Below, one piece after another: positions 26,390-34,809 of a stretch of 64,000 nucleotides of DNA. A program made the position numbers and the translations under genes. The DNA comes from Terriglobus roseus DSM 18391 (GTDB taxonomy: Bacteria > Acidobacteriota > Terriglobia > Terriglobales > Acidobacteriaceae), in NCBI RefSeq assembly GCF_000265425.1, contig NC_018014.1, positions 5,146,001 to 5,210,000 on the forward strand, read 5' to 3'. Below the pieces are notes generated by a model. It was not told the DNA's origin, did no database searches, and worked only from the letters and a program-made list of their open reading frames with translations. The number at the start of each line of letters is the position of its first letter. The first letter of the stretch is position 1.

Positions 26390-26674
26390 CTAGCATTCGA
26401 ACCGAAACCGCAAGTTCGGTTCCCCGTCCCAACTGCCCGCACCCTGGCCGGGCTCCCCGTCCCAGCCCTGCAGGTCGAACACCTCTTGCGGATGCACATG
26501 GCCACCGGCCTGCGAGGGTCCTTCATGCTGCGCTGCCAGAGATTGACGTGCCATACGGCGCAGTGTGCCGCGCAGCATCAGCAACGTCGGCTCGGTCAGT
26601 AGAAGAAAACCGCAGCCGCACACAGGACACTGCACGTCAAAGCTGGTCTCCGTTGGGAGGCAAGGGATATTCAT
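26390..26674 (-). CDS. Small CxxCG zinc-ribbon-like protein, 94 residues
   Basis: ATG at 26674 with AGGA about 6 nt upstream. A single zinc-knuckle-like motif CPVCGCGFLLL at 16-26 is followed by a basic helix (GTLRRMARQSLAAQH) and a Gly/Pro/Glu-rich tail. It is related in the first 55 residues to the next gene upstream (26782-27006), which has CEVCGQGFLLY and a similar RMLREQHG helix. No function is assigned; one CxxC pair would need other ligands (His residues in the tail) or dimerisation to hold zinc. Confidence 0.6.
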   Translation of the reverse strand: MNIPCLPTETSFDVQCPVCGCGFLLLTEPTLLMLRGTLRRMARQSLAAQHEGPSQAGGHVHPQEVFDLQGWDGEPGQGAGSWDGEPNLRFRFEC

Positions 26675-26781
26675 TTGTTCCTCAAGTCACTCGACGCGGT
26701 TGTGCGCCCATTCTTACCCATTCGGTTGCCGGGCAGATGCCGCCCCAAAACGCCGGGTGCCGCTCCGTCCGCAAAACTGGC

Positions 26782-27006
26782 TTAGCAGGTCTCCACAGCC
26801 ATCGGCGTCCAGTCCACGACGAAACCCATTGCAGGATGCTCGCAATCGCCGTGCTGCTCCCGCAGCATCCGCTGCACGATCGCACGCACCGATCGTCGCT
26901 CCTCGGAACTGTGCCGGTCCCCGTACAGCAGAAAACCCTGGCCACAGACCTCGCAGCGAACATCGCTACAAACGTTAGACGGACGACATTCGATGGACAC
27001 GTTCAC
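26782..27006 (-). CDS. Small CxxCG zinc-ribbon-like protein, 74 residues, relative of its neighbour
   Basis: GTG at 27006 with CGGAG about 7 nt upstream. Motif CEVCGQGFLLYGDRH around 18-32, then a helix (SVRAIVQRMLREQHGDCEH) and VVDWTPMAVETC. The layout (short N-terminus, CxxCGxGFLL, basic helix) mirrors the 94-residue protein encoded 107 bp downstream, so the two look like diverged tandem duplicates. Unknown function. Confidence 0.55.
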   Translation of the reverse strand: MNVSIECRPSNVCSDVRCEVCGQGFLLYGDRHSSEERRSVRAIVQRMLREQHGDCEHPAMGFVVDWTPMAVETC

Positions 27007-27189
27007 GCACTCCGGAAATCCTGAGTGCAGCCTGGGGGAAAGTGGTGCAGGGCTGCCTGGAATTCAACATAGCCCCGCCCATTCGTCCGTCCCATTCCAC
27101 GCCTGTCTCACGTGGCTACAACCTTAGCGGGCAGTACCTGCACCGGTTCGGAACCGAAAAACAGGTAACGAAAGTCACCTTACTGCTGT

Positions 27190-27690
27190 CTACCCCTTCA
27201 GATTCGGGCCAACGGCCATCACAAAGTACTTTGCCGGAACCGTCCCAACATTGCGGAGGCCATGCATCTGCATGCTGGCGGCATACAGCACATCGCCGGC
27301 ATGTGCGGGCTGCGGCTTGCCGTCCACGACCCACTCCACATCACCCTCGCGCAGAAAAAGCCACTCCGAATGCATGTGCTGGTGCGGCGGATGCGGCGCC
27401 ATGCCGGGCAGCAGCACCGTGTTGTGCATCTCCACGCCCTCGCCCGTCGGAAGAACGCCCTGCGTCACCGCCTGCGAACTGCCCGTCGCACTCGTCTTGA
27501 TCGGCAACTGGTCCCCGCGAAAGATCGTATTGTGCGCGAACGTCGCCGTTCCGAGCGCAATCTTCGCGGGATCGGGCTTCGCCTCCGCAGCAGCAGCAGG
27601 AGCAGCCTGGGCAAAAGCATTGCCGCCAAGCGTTTCCGCAAACAGCGCAAGGGCGGGCAGAGAGAGGCAAAGATCACGGCGAGTCGTCAT
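27190..27690 (-). CDS. Cupin-domain protein with Tat-like signal
   Basis: 166 residues from the ATG at 27690 (MTTRRDLCLSLPALALF), where a twin-arginine and hydrophobic stretch look like an export signal; the frame stays open to 27756 but the extension has no signal logic. The C-terminal half is a cupin barrel with metal ligands in PHPPHQHMHSEWLFLREGD and a second motif HAGDVLYAASMQMHGLRNVG. The metal-binding His/Glu set is intact, so a dioxygenase- or isomerase-like role in the cell envelope is possible, but the substrate is unknown. Divergent from thrS. Confidence 0.85.
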   Translation of the reverse strand: MTTRRDLCLSLPALALFAETLGGNAFAQAAPAAAAEAKPDPAKIALGTATFAHNTIFRGDQLPIKTSATGSSQAVTQGVLPTGEGVEMHNTVLLPGMAPHPPHQHMHSEWLFLREGDVEWVVDGKPQPAHAGDVLYAASMQMHGLRNVGTVPAKYFVMAVGPNLKG

Positions 27691-27774
27691 GGCTCCGCAG
27701 CATACACCGGCCGGGTAGGCCCCGTCTTGCGGATTCCGTGATGCGCACACAGCCATCGCAGTATCCTGTTACCT

Positions 27775-29835
27775 GTGAGCGATCTCGTGAACGACCCGAT
27801 CAAAGTAACCCTTCCCGATGGCAGCGTGCGTGAAGTGCCGCGCGGCACCACGCCCTTCGCCATTGCGCACAGCATCTCCCCCCGGCTCGCCGACGCAGTC
27901 GTCGTCGCCCGCATTCGCACCGCGGCCGGCAATACGACCGACGGCGCCGAGGAGCAGACCGACGACGCCCATCGCGGCGCCCAGACCGAAGAGAGCATGT
28001 ACGCCGAGGCCGCATCCGCCGAGCGCATCGTCGACCTCGCCGAGCCGCTCAACGAAGACGTCCACCTCTGGCTCCTCAAGGAGCAGGATCCCGAATCCCT
28101 GCGCGTCGTCCGCCACTCCGCCGCACACGTCATGGCGACCGCCATCACGGAGCTATACCCCGACGTCAAACTCGGCCACGGCCCCGCGACCGACAGCGGT
28201 TTCTTCTACGACATCCTGCGCGAGAAGCCCTTCACGCCCGAGGATCTCGCCGCCATCGAAATCAAGATGGCGGAAGTCGTCGCGCGCAACGAGCCCTTCC
28301 GTCACGAATACATCTCGCACGAAGAAGCGCTCACCGGCTACGAACAGCAGGGCGACTTCATGAAGATGCACTTCATCTCGAAGTTCACCAAGCCCGGCGA
28401 CAACGTCAGCTTCTATCGCAACGGCGAATTCGTCGACTTCTGCCGCGGACCCCACGTGCCCTCCACCGGCCGCGTCAAGGCCTTCAAGGTCATGAGCATC
28501 GCCGGCGCATACTGGCTCGGCGACGAGAAAAACCCGCAGCTCCAGCGCATCTACGGCACCGCCTTCTACACGCAGAAGGAACTCGACGCACACTTCAAGC
28601 ACCTCGAAGAGATCAAGGCACGCGACCACCGCGTCCTCGGCAAGCAGCTCGACCTATTCAGCATTCAGGAACTCGCAGGCTCGGGCCTCATCTTCTGGCA
28701 TCCCAAGGGCGCCATCATCCGCAAGACCATGGAAGACTGGATGCGCGAAGAGTGCCTGCGCCGCGGCTACGACCTCGTCGTAACGCCGCACGTCATGCGT
28801 CGCGAACTCTGGAAGATCAGCGGCCACGAAGGCTTCTACGGCGACAATATGTACGCGCCCATGGAGCTTGACGACGCCGAGTACCGGCTCAAGCCCATGA
28901 ACTGCCCGGGCCACATCCTCATCTACAAGAACAGCCCCAAGAGCTATCGCGACCTGCCCGTGCGTTACGCCGAACTGGGCAACGTCTACCGTTACGAACG
29001 CAGCGGCACCATGCACGGCCTTCTGCGCGTCCGCGGCTTCACGCAGGACGACGCACACATCTTCTGCACACCGCAGCAGATCGAAGACGAAGTCGTCGCA
29101 TGCGTCGAGTTCGCCGAAGAAGTCCTTCACAAGTTCGGCTTCACCGAGTTCAAGGTCGAGCTCTCCACCTGGGACAAGAACGACGCCAAGAGCTACGTCG
29201 GCGCGCCTGAAGACTGGGAACTAGCCGTCAACGGCCTCAAGACAGCACTCGGCCGCAAGGGCATTCCCTACAAGGAAATCCCCGGCGAAGCCGCCTTCTA
29301 CGGCCCCAAGATCGACGTCAAACTCGTCGACGTGCTCGGCCGCCTCTGGCAACTCAGCACCGTGCAGTTCGACTTCAACCTGCCCAAGCGCTTCGAACTT
29401 GAGTACACCGGCGAGGACGGCGAGAAGCATCAGCCCGTCATGGTGCACCGCGCACTCTTCGGCTCGGTCGAACGCTTCTTCGGTGTGCTCATCGAGCATT
29501 ACGCTGGCGCCTTCCCGCTCTGGCTCGCACCCATCCAGATCGGCCTCGTGCCCATCAGCGAGAAACACACCGAATACGCAAAGAAGGTCAAGGCAGAACT
29601 CGAAGCCATCGGCCTCCGCGTGGAACTCGACGCTCGCAACGAACAGATGAAGGCCAAGATTCGCGAACTCGCCCTGCAGAAGATTCCCTTCGTCCTCATC
29701 ATGGGCGACAAGGAATCCGAAGCCAGCGCAGTAAGCGTCCGCACCCGCGGCAAGGGCGACGAAGGCTCCGTCCCGCTCGCAGACTTCATCGCTCGCTGCA
29801 AGACACTGCTCGCAGACAAGAGCGCAACACTTTAA
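27775..29835 (+). CDS. thrS: Threonine--tRNA ligase
   Basis: 686 residues from a GTG. It charges tRNA-Thr. Domains: TGS (about 8-47), editing domain with HSAAH at 114-118 and DFCRGPHVPSTG, class II catalytic core with the zinc Cys in KPMNCPGHILIYK, YRYERSGTMHGLLRVRGFTQDDAH (motif 2), and the anticodon-binding domain starting near PLWLAPIQIGLVP. It is longer than the usual ~640 residues because of an Asp/Glu/Ala-rich insertion at about 48-83 between the TGS and editing domains. The next gene starts 15 bp downstream. Confidence 0.97.
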   Translation: MSDLVNDPIKVTLPDGSVREVPRGTTPFAIAHSISPRLADAVVVARIRTAAGNTTDGAEEQTDDAHRGAQTEESMYAEAASAERIVDLAEPLNEDVHLWLLKEQDPESLRVVRHSAAHVMATAITELYPDVKLGHGPATDSGFFYDILREKPFTPEDLAAIEIKMAEVVARNEPFRHEYISHEEALTGYEQQGDFMKMHFISKFTKPGDNVSFYRNGEFVDFCRGPHVPSTGRVKAFKVMSIAGAYWLGDEKNPQLQRIYGTAFYTQKELDAHFKHLEEIKARDHRVLGKQLDLFSIQELAGSGLIFWHPKGAIIRKTMEDWMREECLRRGYDLVVTPHVMRRELWKISGHEGFYGDNMYAPMELDDAEYRLKPMNCPGHILIYKNSPKSYRDLPVRYAELGNVYRYERSGTMHGLLRVRGFTQDDAHIFCTPQQIEDEVVACVEFAEEVLHKFGFTEFKVELSTWDKNDAKSYVGAPEDWELAVNGLKTALGRKGIPYKEIPGEAAFYGPKIDVKLVDVLGRLWQLSTVQFDFNLPKRFELEYTGEDGEKHQPVMVHRALFGSVERFFGVLIEHYAGAFPLWLAPIQIGLVPISEKHTEYAKKVKAELEAIGLRVELDARNEQMKAKIRELALQKIPFVLIMGDKESEASAVSVRTRGKGDEGSVPLADFIARCKTLLADKSATL

Positions 29836-29850
29836 AAATGTGAGCCGAGA

Positions 29851-30900
29851 ATGATTCAGGTTTATGCGATCGAGGATGGAGAACTTAAGGATCTTCCTCA
29901 CAGCAAGCTGAAAAAGGAAGACGACCTACAGCGCTGGATAGCCAACGATCCTAGCGTTCTGGGGCTGGATATATTGGTCCTGGGTCGCGAGATCTCCACG
30001 GATTTCAGAGGTCGTATCGACGTTCTTGGGCTTGACGCCGAAGGGAACCTTGTAGTCGTAGAGTGCAAGAGAGATCAGACTCCACGCGAAACCATAGCGC
30101 AGTTGCTCGATTACGGCTCATGGGTCGCGGCACTGAGCACGAAACAAGTACACGAACTTGCGATAACTAAACTCGGCAGACCCTTAGCGCAGGCCTTTAT
30201 GGAGCGTTTCGATTCCGACCTTCCAGAAAAGCTAAACACTACTCACTCTTTAATTGTCGTTGCGACCGAGTTTGATGCTTCGTCTCGACGGATTGTTGAG
30301 TATTTGGCCCAAGTCCATCAACTGTCGATCAATGCGATTTTCTTCTCGAGCTTCAACCACGCGGGGCAAGATCTCCTTGCGATCGAGTGGCTCCTAGATC
30401 AAGAAGAGGTGGTTCAGCGTGCGGAGAGCAAGACGTCCGCGCCCTGGACTGGACTGAATTACGTGAATATTGGAGAGAGCAAGGATCGTAACTGGGACGA
30501 CATGCGTGAGTACGGCTTTATCAGTGCGGGAGGGGGTCCTAGGTACGTGGGATCTCTACAGAAACTTGCACCAGGCGACCTTGTCCTCTCTTACCAAAAG
30601 AAGACGGGGTACGTTGGCTTCGGGAGTGTTCTGGACACTGCCGTCCCGGTCGACCAGTTCACAGTAGCTGGCCGTCCGATCCTCGAGAGTCCGCTGCGTG
30701 CGACAGATTTCGGGCACGACGTTGGCGACGCCTCGATGTGCGAGTTTGTCGTGAGGGTCAAGTGGATCAAAACCTTCGGGCTGAGTGAGGCTAAGACCTT
30801 CCCGGGCGTTTTCGCGAATCAGAATATCGTTTGCAAACTGACCCATCCGGCCACCATTGAGTTTCTGAAGAGTTACTTTCCGATCAGCGCTAGCGACTAG
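29851..30900 (+). CDS. NucS-like PD-(D/E)XK nuclease fused to an EVE/PUA-like domain
   Basis: 349 residues. N-terminal part: a RecB/NucS (DUF91)-like restriction-endonuclease fold with FRGRIDVLGLD (Asp57), VVVECKRDQTPRE (Glu71, Lys73) and Gln84 in ETIAQLLDYGSWV, i.e. a complete active site. C-terminal part (about 199-345): LNYVNIGESKDRNWDDMREYG, LAPGDLVLSYQKKTGYVGFGSV, which has the look of an EVE/PUA-like domain, a fold that reads modified bases in DNA or RNA. A nuclease joined to such a reader would suit a defence role against modified phage DNA, or mismatch-type repair. Third codon positions are visibly less GC-rich than in thrS just upstream, suggesting horizontal acquisition. Nuclease domain is well supported; the EVE assignment is by pattern only. 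Confidence 0.8.
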   Translation: MIQVYAIEDGELKDLPHSKLKKEDDLQRWIANDPSVLGLDILVLGREISTDFRGRIDVLGLDAEGNLVVVECKRDQTPRETIAQLLDYGSWVAALSTKQVHELAITKLGRPLAQAFMERFDSDLPEKLNTTHSLIVVATEFDASSRRIVEYLAQVHQLSINAIFFSSFNHAGQDLLAIEWLLDQEEVVQRAESKTSAPWTGLNYVNIGESKDRNWDDMREYGFISAGGGPRYVGSLQKLAPGDLVLSYQKKTGYVGFGSVLDTAVPVDQFTVAGRPILESPLRATDFGHDVGDASMCEFVVRVKWIKTFGLSEAKTFPGVFANQNIVCKLTHPATIEFLKSYFPISASD

Positions 30901-31031
30901 GCGAAAAGCGATCGTTAGACGCACGATGCGTGACGCCTAGCGCATCCCAAAATCTGCGGCTACAACCTTCGTCCGACACGAAGAAGCATGGCCACACAAT
31001 CAAACCCACAACAATCAGCGTCCTACCGCAT

Positions 31032-31541
31032 ATGTTGATCCCCGAATCCATGCGAGAGATATGCCGCCGCAAACTGCTGCGACCGCTCTTGTGCCTTTTG
31101 CGCGACGGCATCTCGACGCGCCGCATGGCGTGGAGTCTCGCCATTGGCATGGTCATCGGGGTCAACCCATCGATCGGCATCACAACGCTGCTGGTGGTGT
31201 TGCTGGCATGGCTCTTCGGTCTTAACCAGGTGGCATCACAGATCGGCACACACGTGGTGGCGCCATTTCATCTGCTGCTCTTCCTGCCCTTCATTGAGGC
31301 GGGCGTCTTCCTCTTCCGCACCCGCCATATGCCATTCAGCAAGCAGCAGATTGAGCACCTGAGCCATCACCCGCTACGCATGGTGCAGGAGATCTGGCAG
31401 TGGCAGTGGCATGCACTGATCATCTGGGCGGTTGTCGCAGCAGTCGTTACGCCACTGCTCGCACTCTACCTGCGCAGGATGCTTGTGATGTTCCTACGCC
31501 AGCACAAGACGCTGCTTCACTCCGTTCCGGCAACACACTAG
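31032..31541 (+). CDS. DUF2062 membrane protein, copy 1
   Basis: 169 residues from the ATG at 31032; a longer frame to 30930 adds residues with no family match. DUF2062 signature: RRMAWSLAIGMVIGVNPSIG, LNQVASQIGTHVVAPFHLLL, with three hydrophobic helices (about 35-60, 70-95, 125-148) and a conserved HLSHHPLRMVQEIWQWQWHA. Function of the family is not established. A close paralogue with the same length and the same C-terminal PATH lies at 34810-35319. Confidence 0.88.
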   Translation: MLIPESMREICRRKLLRPLLCLLRDGISTRRMAWSLAIGMVIGVNPSIGITTLLVVLLAWLFGLNQVASQIGTHVVAPFHLLLFLPFIEAGVFLFRTRHMPFSKQQIEHLSHHPLRMVQEIWQWQWHALIIWAVVAAVVTPLLALYLRRMLVMFLRQHKTLLHSVPATH

Positions 31542-31568
31542 GAACTCCAGCGTGAGTGATCACGCAAC

Positions 31569-32450
31569 TCAGGTATCGGACCTCAGGAACTCCCGCAACT
31601 CCTCGTTGCATCGCTCCGTAGCATCCTGCTGAACCCAGTGCGACACACCGGGCAGGTAACGCAGACGAAGATTGCGCACATAACGGTCCGTGTCATAAGT
31701 CGTGTACTTCGCCAGAAACTTGTCTTCCTCGCCCCACAGCATCAGTGTCGGCACCTCAATCAAAGGCCATCCAAGCTTCATCTGGCGTCGCAACCCGCCA
31801 CCGCGGATCAACGCTCGATACCAATGGATCATCGCCCGCAGCGCGCCGTGCTGTGCGGCATTGGCACGAGTAGCTTCCAACAAATCACGAGGGAAAGCAT
31901 CAGGCGCGGTCGACGTCCGCAACATCGACTTCGGCACCGCAGCCGCACCATTGCGACCAAGCAGCCGCTCCGGCAGCCACGGAATCTGGAAGAGCATCGC
32001 ATACCAACTCCGCAGCATCTGCCCCGGCCGCCGCAGACTCTGCGCAAAGCGCGCCGGGTGCGGCACATTGATGATCACCAGAGCCTCCAGCGGACGAATA
32101 CGCCGCACCGCAAAACACCACGCCACGATCGCACCCCAGTCATGCCCCAGCAGCACCACGCGCTTTGCGCCGGAAGCATCGATCAGGCCCGCAACATCCG
32201 CCATCAGGTGCTCGATCGCATAATCCTGCACCTGCGTTGGCCGCGACGATGCCCCATACCCACGCTGATTGGGCGCCCACACGCGATACCCCAAAGCAGC
32301 CAGCGTTGGCATGTTGTCGCGCCAGCTCAGCGCGACCTCCGGAAAGCCATGCAGGCACAGGGCCAGCGTATCCCCACTGCCACACGTCAGCACCTCGAAC
32401 GTCTGGCCGTTCGCCGGGACCAACTCAGTGCGGATCTCGCAGGTTGCCAT
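31569..32450 (-). CDS. Alpha/beta hydrolase, epoxide-hydrolase-like
   Basis: 293 residues from the ATG at 32450, which follows the SDR stop by a single base (TAAGATG). Seen: oxyanion motif LCLHGFPEVALSWRD, nucleophile elbow VLLGHDWGAIVAW with Asp rather than Ser, TLMLWGEEDKFL (acid) and LPGVSHWVQQD (catalytic His). Asp nucleophile plus HGFPE is typical of soluble epoxide hydrolases and haloalkane dehalogenases. Coupled with an SDR oxidoreductase, it may form a two-step detoxification or lipid pathway; substrate unknown. Confidence 0.88.
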   Translation of the reverse strand: MATCEIRTELVPANGQTFEVLTCGSGDTLALCLHGFPEVALSWRDNMPTLAALGYRVWAPNQRGYGASSRPTQVQDYAIEHLMADVAGLIDASGAKRVVLLGHDWGAIVAWCFAVRRIRPLEALVIINVPHPARFAQSLRRPGQMLRSWYAMLFQIPWLPERLLGRNGAAAVPKSMLRTSTAPDAFPRDLLEATRANAAQHGALRAMIHWYRALIRGGGLRRQMKLGWPLIEVPTLMLWGEEDKFLAKYTTYDTDRYVRNLRLRYLPGVSHWVQQDATERCNEELREFLRSDT

Positions 32451-32451
32451 C

Positions 32452-33441
32452 TTATTTCTTTCGCAGAAGCGCAAGACAAAGCGCAAGCCCTACGCCACCG
32501 ACGATCGCGGCAGCAACTCCCGGATGCGTCCGTGCCGCGGTATACGTGCTGGTGCGGCCCTTACCCTGCCATCCGCTCGTCCTACCGTCTTCGCCTGCCT
32601 CGTACAGCGCGCCCGCCTGCTGGTTGGGTTCATCCTCCAGCTGCATGTTCTTGAACATCGTCGCGGTCAGGTCATAAAGCGTTGGAGCAAACTCCTCCAC
32701 CAGCGTCATTAACTTACCCGCTCCACCAATGTGCACCGTGCGGCGCGGCGTCTCCGCCGCCGACAGAATCCCTTGCGCAACTGACTCCGCGGAATACAAC
32801 GGTGAGGGCAGTTTTGGCTTCACGCCGGTGTAGTTCTTCGCATGCTCCGCGAACGGAGTCGCAATGGCCGCAGGCTGGATCAGCGTCACAGACACCGGCG
32901 CACCTTCATCCGCAAGCTCGCGTCGCAACGCAGAAGTGTACCCCTTGATCGCATGCTTCGTCGTCGAGTACATCCCCTGTACCGGCAGCGCAACGTCCGA
33001 CGCGATACTGCCCAGATTAATCAGTGCACCGCCGCGCTTCTTCAGCGTCTTCAACGCAATCGTTGATCCGTGCACAACGCTCCAGAAGTTGGTATCGAAC
33101 AGTTGACGATGGTCTTCATCCGAGACCTCTTCCAGCTTGCCCCACAGGCCCTGACCCGCATTGTTGACCCACGTGTCGAAGCCGCCGAACGTCTTGATCG
33201 CCTTTGCTGCCAGCCGCTCCAAATCCTGCCGCCGGCTGACATCCGTCACCACATAGATCGCCCGCGCCCCCTTTGACTCCAGGTTGCGCACGATGGACTT
33301 CAAAGCCTCCTCGTTGCGCGAAGCCAGGACGAGCGTAGCGCCCTGCGCCGCCGCCTCTTTTGCAGTGGCAAGTCCAATACCGCTGGAGGCGCCGGTGATA
33401 ACGATGACTTGCTCGGAGAGGGGTTTCAAGTTGATCGACAT
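32452..33441 (-). CDS. SDR-family oxidoreductase with C-terminal membrane anchor
   Basis: 329 residues. Rossmann motif VIVITGASSGIGLATA (TGxxxGIG), NNAG in WVNNAGQGLWG, catalytic Ser in LINLGSIASD and YSTTKHAIK (YxxxK). Beyond the usual ~250-residue SDR domain there is a tail ending in a hydrophobic segment (AAAIVGGVGLALCLALL) and RKK, suggesting a tail-anchored enzyme facing the cytoplasm. Upstream of and translationally adjacent to the alpha/beta hydrolase gene. Confidence 0.9.
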   Translation of the reverse strand: MSINLKPLSEQVIVITGASSGIGLATAKEAAAQGATLVLASRNEEALKSIVRNLESKGARAIYVVTDVSRRQDLERLAAKAIKTFGGFDTWVNNAGQGLWGKLEEVSDEDHRQLFDTNFWSVVHGSTIALKTLKKRGGALINLGSIASDVALPVQGMYSTTKHAIKGYTSALRRELADEGAPVSVTLIQPAAIATPFAEHAKNYTGVKPKLPSPLYSAESVAQGILSAAETPRRTVHIGGAGKLMTLVEEFAPTLYDLTATMFKNMQLEDEPNQQAGALYEAGEDGRTSGWQGKGRTSTYTAARTHPGVAAAIVGGVGLALCLALLRKK

Positions 33442-33529
33442 GTCTTACTTAGAAGCACAGGCAGGGATACAGGGAGTCTGCCATACACGCGCCGATCCGC
33501 GCTTTTCTGTTTTCTTCCGGGCAAAGAAA

Positions 33530-33553
33530 ACGCGCCACCCGAAGGCGGCGCGT
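33530..33553 (-). terminator. Hairpin terminator of the OM-barrel gene
   Basis: ACGCGCC...GGCGCGT pairs over 7 bp, with an inner CACC-CGAA-GG stem. Read leftward it is followed by TTTTCTTTG, 20 bp after the stop of the 33573-34262 gene. Confidence 0.65.
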
Positions 33554-33572
33554 CTCTGAAAAGCAGACTTTG

Positions 33573-34262
33573 TTAGAAGCGGTAAACGAAGCTCGCGCTT
33601 GGCTCCGCATTCACACGCCAGCTACGCGTGCTGAGTGCGGCATTGTTGAAGTTTGGCGCACGGTAGAACAGTCCGCGGCCCTGAAGACGAAGGGCAAGCT
33701 TGCGGCCGGTGTTCGGCATCGCAATCTCGAAGCCCGTCTCGACCAGTCCTGCTCCGCGCCACTGGTTCTGTCCACCGGCCGTCGGCACAAAGTCGATCGC
33801 GCCGCCACCGATGTTCACAAAGGGCTGGAACGGGATGTGCTTCGGGTGGAACTGGTAAGCAGCCGTTGCTTCATGCGTCGTGGTCGGAATGCTTGCAACC
33901 TGCGTCGCTGCACGGCCCGTGATGTTGTAGTTGAAGCGCTCGGAGTAGTGCTGGTATCCGTAGTTCACTTCAACACCAGCCCACGACACGGGATGGAACT
34001 GCACCGAGGTCAGGAAGCCCACCGAGGAAGTGATGTACTGCTCCTGGTTCGTCACCGTGTTCGTCAGCGTAACGCCATTGACGACCGAGTTAAACGTATA
34101 AGGGCTCGGATTTGTTGTAAGTGGTTTCACGAAGTTACCCGTGGCGCCCACGGAGATGCTTCCGCCATGTTCCGGCAGGTACTTGTAGAACTGTGCGGGC
34201 ATCTTTGCAGCAACTGCCAGTAGTGCCAGCAGGGGAAGGGAGCGCTTAAGGGTAGACAACAT
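33573..34262 (-). CDS. Outer-membrane beta-barrel protein
   Basis: 229 residues. A signal peptide (LKRSLPLLALLAVAAKMPAQ) is followed by amphipathic strands (ISVGATGNFVKPL, VQFHPVSWAGVEVNYGYQHY, ALRLQGRGLFYRAPNF) and a C-terminal FVYRF, with the terminal Phe recognised by the BAM machinery. Probably an 8-stranded porin-family/OmpA-like barrel; no ligand can be named. Monocistronic, with its own terminator. Confidence 0.82.
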   Translation of the reverse strand: MLSTLKRSLPLLALLAVAAKMPAQFYKYLPEHGGSISVGATGNFVKPLTTNPSPYTFNSVVNGVTLTNTVTNQEQYITSSVGFLTSVQFHPVSWAGVEVNYGYQHYSERFNYNITGRAATQVASIPTTTHEATAAYQFHPKHIPFQPFVNIGGGAIDFVPTAGGQNQWRGAGLVETGFEIAMPNTGRKLALRLQGRGLFYRAPNFNNAALSTRSWRVNAEPSASFVYRF

Positions 34263-34809
34263 CGTGACCTCCAGAATGTATGCGGTGATTCATCGGGCGC
34301 AGACTATCGTTCGAGCCAAAGGCCCGTGTCCGTGCGTCGACTGGTTCCGAGGGCGCTACCGCATGGCGCCGTCGTTTTGGGGGTTAATCATCACCCTGCC
34401 GTCGTAAGGCGACATAAGATGTCGCTCGGCAAAGGGCATACTCCAGGGCGCACGTCTGCTCGGCTATGGGTTCGCCGCGCGACGGTAGAAGGAGTTGTAC
34501 GGTAAGTTGCTGCGTTCGGTAACTCACCAGTTATGTACGATCAGCTGCTGACTTACGAGCAAGCGATGTATAGATAGACCGCATACTCGGCCCAGTGGTT
34601 GCCCAAAAATTCATCGGGACGCCACTTAGAGGGCATCAGGTTGTGCACGGCACGTCGTTATCCGCCCAACCCCAAATATCAGTAACCAAAGGGGTTCAGT
34701 GGTATTGTCAACACGAATCCGATTCGCCGTTCACGCATCGCGTCGATTTTGTAAGTCGGGAACGACTGGGCCTTCCCACCATCCGCAATAGTTTTGCGTC
34801 CTAATCAAC
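34263..34809. other. Intergenic region of about 550 bp, no gene seen
   Basis: It separates the OM-barrel gene from the second DUF2062 gene. Base composition is closer to 50 percent GC than in the flanks. A 69-codon frame at 34595-34804 lacks a ribosome binding site and any recognisable pattern, so it was not called. Promoters for both divergent neighbours must lie here. Confidence 0.5.

Noticed and set aside
34595-34804. A 69-codon plus-strand frame before DUF2062 copy 2
   Set aside because: No ribosome binding site, no pattern, mixed composition.
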